8,958 nucleotides of DNA, taken from the NCBI GenBank assembly GCA_023128195.1, contig JAGMEL010000169.1, positions 1 to 8,958 on the forward strand, written 5' to 3'. Positions 6,078 to 8,958 of the stretch are shown here, in pieces. Every line of letters starts with the position of its first letter. Position 1 is the first letter of the stretch. The notes under the pieces were generated by a model. It worked only from the letters and a program-made list of their open reading frames with translations. It had not been told where the DNA came from and made no database searches. The translations under genes were made by a program, and so were the position numbers. Source of the stretch: Caldifarciminota bacterium (GTDB lineage: Bacteria; Hydrothermota; Tepidihabitantia; SM23-42).

Positions 6078-8492
6078 ATGCTTGATAATATATTACCTCT
6101 TGTAAAGAAACCCATACGGTATACGGGTGGCGAATACAATATTACAATAAAAAAAGAACCGGTAATACGGGTAGGTATTGTATTTCCTGATGTGTATGAA
6201 ATTGGAATGTCAAATTTAGGTATAAAGGTTATATACCACATGTTTAATAAAGTTAAAGGTATTCAGTGTGAAAGAATATTTGCTCCATGGTCTGACTTTG
6301 GCGAAAAATTAGAAAATGCGGAAATTACACTTTATGGATTAGAGTCAAAAAAACCAATAAATGATTTTGACCTTCTCGGTTTTTCTCTACAGAGTGAATT
6401 GTGTTATACCACTGTGCTATACGTGTTGGAATTAGCACATATCCCTTTTAGAAGCTCGGCAAGAGATAACGATTATCCTATTCTTGTAGCGGGTGGTCCC
6501 GCAGTGCTAAACCCAACTCCTCTTTCTCCGGTCTTTGATGCATTTGTTATTGGTGATGGCGAAGAGGTCATACCGCATATTGCTCAGATTTTGAAAAACA
6601 TATCGAGAAATAAAAAACACGAAAGGCTTACAGAAATTTCAAAATTGCAGGGTGTATGGGTTCCTCAAATTCATAAGTACGAACAGATCGTAAAAAAAAG
6701 TACAGTAGCAGAATTGAGTGAAGAAACACTGCCCTCACCACCGATATTGCCGATTTGTGGAATTACCCACGACCGACTAGCAGTAGAGATTATGAGAGGA
6801 TGCACCTGGGGTTGCCGTTTTTGTCAGGCAGGTTATGTTAATCGTCCATTAAGAATTAGACCTGAACAGGATATAATAAAGGCTGTTGAAAAAGGAATAA
6901 GACAGACTGGTTGGGAAGAGATATCTTTGCTTTCGTTTACCATACTTGATTATCCTAATTTACTGAATTTGATCAGAAGGCTGAATGAGATATTAAAAAA
7001 GAAGATGATTAATATTTCACTTCCTGCGATGCGCGGTGAATTATTCAGTGAAGAGCTGGCTATACTCTTAAAGGAAATAAAGAAAACTGGTTTGACATTT
7101 GCACCAGAAACAGCGAGTGAACAATTGCGTTGTAGATTGAACAAAAAATTTTCGAACGAGAGACTTATTTCTTCAATTCATACTGCTTACAAATTCGGGT
7201 GGAAACAGGTTAAATTGTATTTTATGATCGGGTTGCCTTTTGAAAAAGATGATGACATAACGGAGATTGATACTTTAATCAGTCAGATCTTTGAGGCATA
7301 TCCAAAGGGGCACATTAAACTATCTGTCAATCCATTCATTCCAAAACCGCATACACCATTTGAGACGGTTGAGTTTGCTCCAATAGAAGAATTAAATGAA
7401 AAAATTTCACGAATTCGAAGGATGAAGAGACGTCGGGTGGAAATTAAATATCAATCTCCCGAAGTTTCTTTTATTGAGGCATTTCTATCCAGAGCCGATG
7501 ATAAGAGTTTTCCTGTAATCGAGGCAGTATATAAACAGGGGGGTAAATTTGAGGAATGGCGTGAGGGATTCGATTTCTCACGCTGGCAGGCGGCATTTGA
7601 GGCAACTGGTGTTGATCCGAAAGAGTATCTAAAACCCAAAGATAAATATCCCTGGGATTTTATTGATATTGGGGTTAAAAAAGATTTTCTCAAAAAAGAA
7701 TTAATTCGCGCTCAGAAGGTTGTTACTACGGAGAATTGTTATTACAAAAGCTGTACTGATTGTGGTGCCTGTGATGGGGAAATGGACAAATACGACCAGG
7801 AGACAGAACAATATGTTAGCTATGGTCGATATCCAAAAAGGAAAATGCGTCCGATATCATATCGTGTTAAATACACTATAGGCGAACCCTTTAGATATGC
7901 TTCACATTTAGATATTACACGTACGATATATCGTGCCTTAAGAAGATCAGATCTACCAACTCAGTTTACGCAAGGATTTTCACCCATTCCCAAGGTATCA
8001 TTCTGCCCGCCCAAGAGTGTTGGACAGATAGCAAAAGGTGATTTCTTTGATTTTTATCTTGATGCAGAATATTTTGGGAACATTTCGATAGAATTGAATA
8101 CGCGTTTTCCTCCAGGAATTCGGATTCTCGAAGTACGTGCTATGCCTTTGAATACATCCTCGCTTTCAAGTTCAATAAATTTGATATATTACGAGGTTAA
8201 TTTACCACAACATGACATCAAAAAATCTTTGGATTTCCTTGATAACAAGCCTATTTATATTAAAACAAAATCTGGGATGAAAAATGTTCTTGATGGATTA
8301 GAGTCAATTTCTCTTAATGATGATGTTTTAACCTGTGGTTTATACTTCGGTGGAAAGAAAATAAACGTTTATGAACTGCTTTCCTATATAACAGATCTTC
8401 AGGTAGAATCAGCTAAAATATACAAGATAACAAGAACAACTATGTTTGTTAAAAAAGAAGGAATATTATATTCTCCAATGGAGGTAAAGTGA
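6078..8492 (+). CDS. B12-binding-like radical SAM protein (TIGR03960 type) fused to DUF2344/TIGR03936 domain
   Basis: Residues about 30-180 form a Rossmann-like cobalamin-binding-type domain (RVGIVFPDVYEIGMSNLG, later VAGGPAVLNPTPL and IGDGEE) without an evident DxHxxG cobalt-ligand motif. The radical SAM core follows from about 230, with its [4Fe-4S] cysteines C242-x3-C246-x2-C249 in RGCTWGCRFCQAGY. A second cysteine motif, C554-x4-C559-x2-C562-x2-C565, ends that module and may bind another metal cluster. Residues about 594-800 are a DUF2344 domain (PFRYASHLDITR, then FTQGFSPIPKVSF). Family members occur as two genes or, as here, one fused chain of about 800 residues. The substrate is unknown to me, and modification of RNA or a ribosomal protein is only a guess from the RNase G neighbour. 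The start is fixed by an in-frame stop at 6048 and by a family-like N-terminus (residues 1-20), yet no Shine-Dalgarno sequence precedes it. The stop overlaps the next start (GTGA). Confidence 0.9.
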   Translation: MLDNILPLVKKPIRYTGGEYNITIKKEPVIRVGIVFPDVYEIGMSNLGIKVIYHMFNKVKGIQCERIFAPWSDFGEKLENAEITLYGLESKKPINDFDLLGFSLQSELCYTTVLYVLELAHIPFRSSARDNDYPILVAGGPAVLNPTPLSPVFDAFVIGDGEEVIPHIAQILKNISRNKKHERLTEISKLQGVWVPQIHKYEQIVKKSTVAELSEETLPSPPILPICGITHDRLAVEIMRGCTWGCRFCQAGYVNRPLRIRPEQDIIKAVEKGIRQTGWEEISLLSFTILDYPNLLNLIRRLNEILKKKMINISLPAMRGELFSEELAILLKEIKKTGLTFAPETASEQLRCRLNKKFSNERLISSIHTAYKFGWKQVKLYFMIGLPFEKDDDITEIDTLISQIFEAYPKGHIKLSVNPFIPKPHTPFETVEFAPIEELNEKISRIRRMKRRRVEIKYQSPEVSFIEAFLSRADDKSFPVIEAVYKQGGKFEEWREGFDFSRWQAAFEATGVDPKEYLKPKDKYPWDFIDIGVKKDFLKKELIRAQKVVTTENCYYKSCTDCGACDGEMDKYDQETEQYVSYGRYPKRKMRPISYRVKYTIGEPFRYASHLDITRTIYRALRRSDLPTQFTQGFSPIPKVSFCPPKSVGQIAKGDFFDFYLDAEYFGNISIELNTRFPPGIRILEVRAMPLNTSSLSSSINLIYYEVNLPQHDIKKSLDFLDNKPIYIKTKSGMKNVLDGLESISLNDDVLTCGLYFGGKKINVYELLSYITDLQVESAKIYKITRTTMFVKKEGILYSPMEVK

Positions 8493-8958
8493 GAAAGAAA
8501 GATATAGTTGCAAATGTTTCAAATATAGAAACAAGAATCGCGCTATTGGAAGATGGATTACTTCAGGAATATTATCTTGAGCGTCCAAAGCAGAGCAGTC
8601 TTGTTGGTCATATTTATAAGGCGAAAGTTTTAAACTTGATCTCCGGATTAAAGGCTGCCTTTGTCGATATCGGGATTGATAGGAACGGGTTTCTTCCTTT
8701 AACTGAGATCCCTTTTGAAGATTTTTCAGAGCTTTTTGAAAGTGATGTTGAATTAGAACATGAGTACCGAGTTGAAGAGATTAAACTTAAAAAGAATCAA
8801 GAGATTGTTGTTCAAGTAACTAAAGATTCCTATAGTGTAAAAGGCCCGCGCGTTACTTCTTTTATCTCAATTCCGGGGAGATATGTAGTTTTACTGATAA
8901 ATGCAAAGAATATTGGTGTTTCGCGAAAAATCCGTCATCGGCGCGAACGAGAAGCGCT
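8489..8958 (+). CDS. rng: Ribonuclease E/G family protein (RNase G), 3'-partial
   Basis: Translation from GTG 8489 gives 156 residues before the window ends. The N-terminus VANVSNIETRIALLEDG and the S1-domain entry GHIYKAKVLNLISGLKAAFV with DIGIDRNGFLP are the standard opening of RNase E/G. KGPRVTSFISIPGRYVVLL and GVSRKIRHRRERE are also typical of the family as it passes from the S1 insert to the 5'-sensor/RNase H-like region. The catalytic DNase I-like part and zinc-link cysteines lie beyond the edge. The enzyme is a cytoplasmic endoribonuclease of rRNA maturation and mRNA decay. GGAGG at 8480-8484 supports the GTG start, which overlaps the radical SAM stop as GTGA, implying coupled translation. 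The downstream genes often seen in this cluster (rplU, rpmA) would be expected next but are not in the window. Confidence 0.92.
   Translation, partial: MRKKDIVANVSNIETRIALLEDGLLQEYYLERPKQSSLVGHIYKAKVLNLISGLKAAFVDIGIDRNGFLPLTEIPFEDFSELFESDVELEHEYRVEEIKLKKNQEIVVQVTKDSYSVKGPRVTSFISIPGRYVVLLINAKNIGVSRKIRHRREREA

Overview
The window reads as one strand of an AT-rich bacterial genome. All six genes lie on the + strand, and most have textbook AGGAGG-type ribosome binding sites. The first gene ends in a type IX secretion (Por/T9SS) sorting tail, and the next four form a ferredoxin-dependent 2-oxoacid oxidoreductase. Together they suggest an anaerobe of the Bacteroidota/FCB side of the tree or a candidate phylum with T9SS-type tails, such as WOR-3. 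The phylum is an inference from gene content only.

Layout. Positions 1-2647 hold the 3' part of a large secreted protein with Asp-box (BNR) repeats, a second propeller-like region, a beta-sandwich-like region and a C-terminal T9SS domain; its true start lies left of the window. Positions 2648-3341 are a gap of about 690 bases. It contains a hairpin just after the first gene, a set of nested palindromes, a compact hairpin with a T-run, and a near-consensus sigma70-type promoter (TTGACT, 16 nt, TATAAT). Positions 3342-5904 are a tight four-gene operon, ferredoxin-alpha-beta-gamma, encoding a Vor/Kor-type 2-oxoacid:ferredoxin oxidoreductase. Two ATGA overlaps and a 9-nt gap bind it together. Positions 5905-6077 are a 173-base gap with a perfect short-loop palindrome, three 17-bp tandem repeats and an upstream sequence complementary to them. 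Positions 6078-8492 encode a fused B12-binding-like radical SAM protein with a C-terminal DUF2344 domain. It overlaps by GTGA the start of an RNase E/G family gene, which runs off the right edge.

How the genes work together. The four-subunit enzyme would oxidatively decarboxylate a branched-chain 2-oxoacid or 2-oxoglutarate to the acyl-CoA and pass electrons to ferredoxin. The radical SAM/DUF2344 gene and the RNase G gene look translationally coupled, a pairing found in many bacteria whose meaning I do not know to be established. I see no defence system, CRISPR array, transposase, tRNA or rRNA. The less ordinary material is the structured noncoding DNA in the two gaps, the unusual first cysteine motif of the small ferredoxin subunit, and the radical SAM/RNase G coupling.
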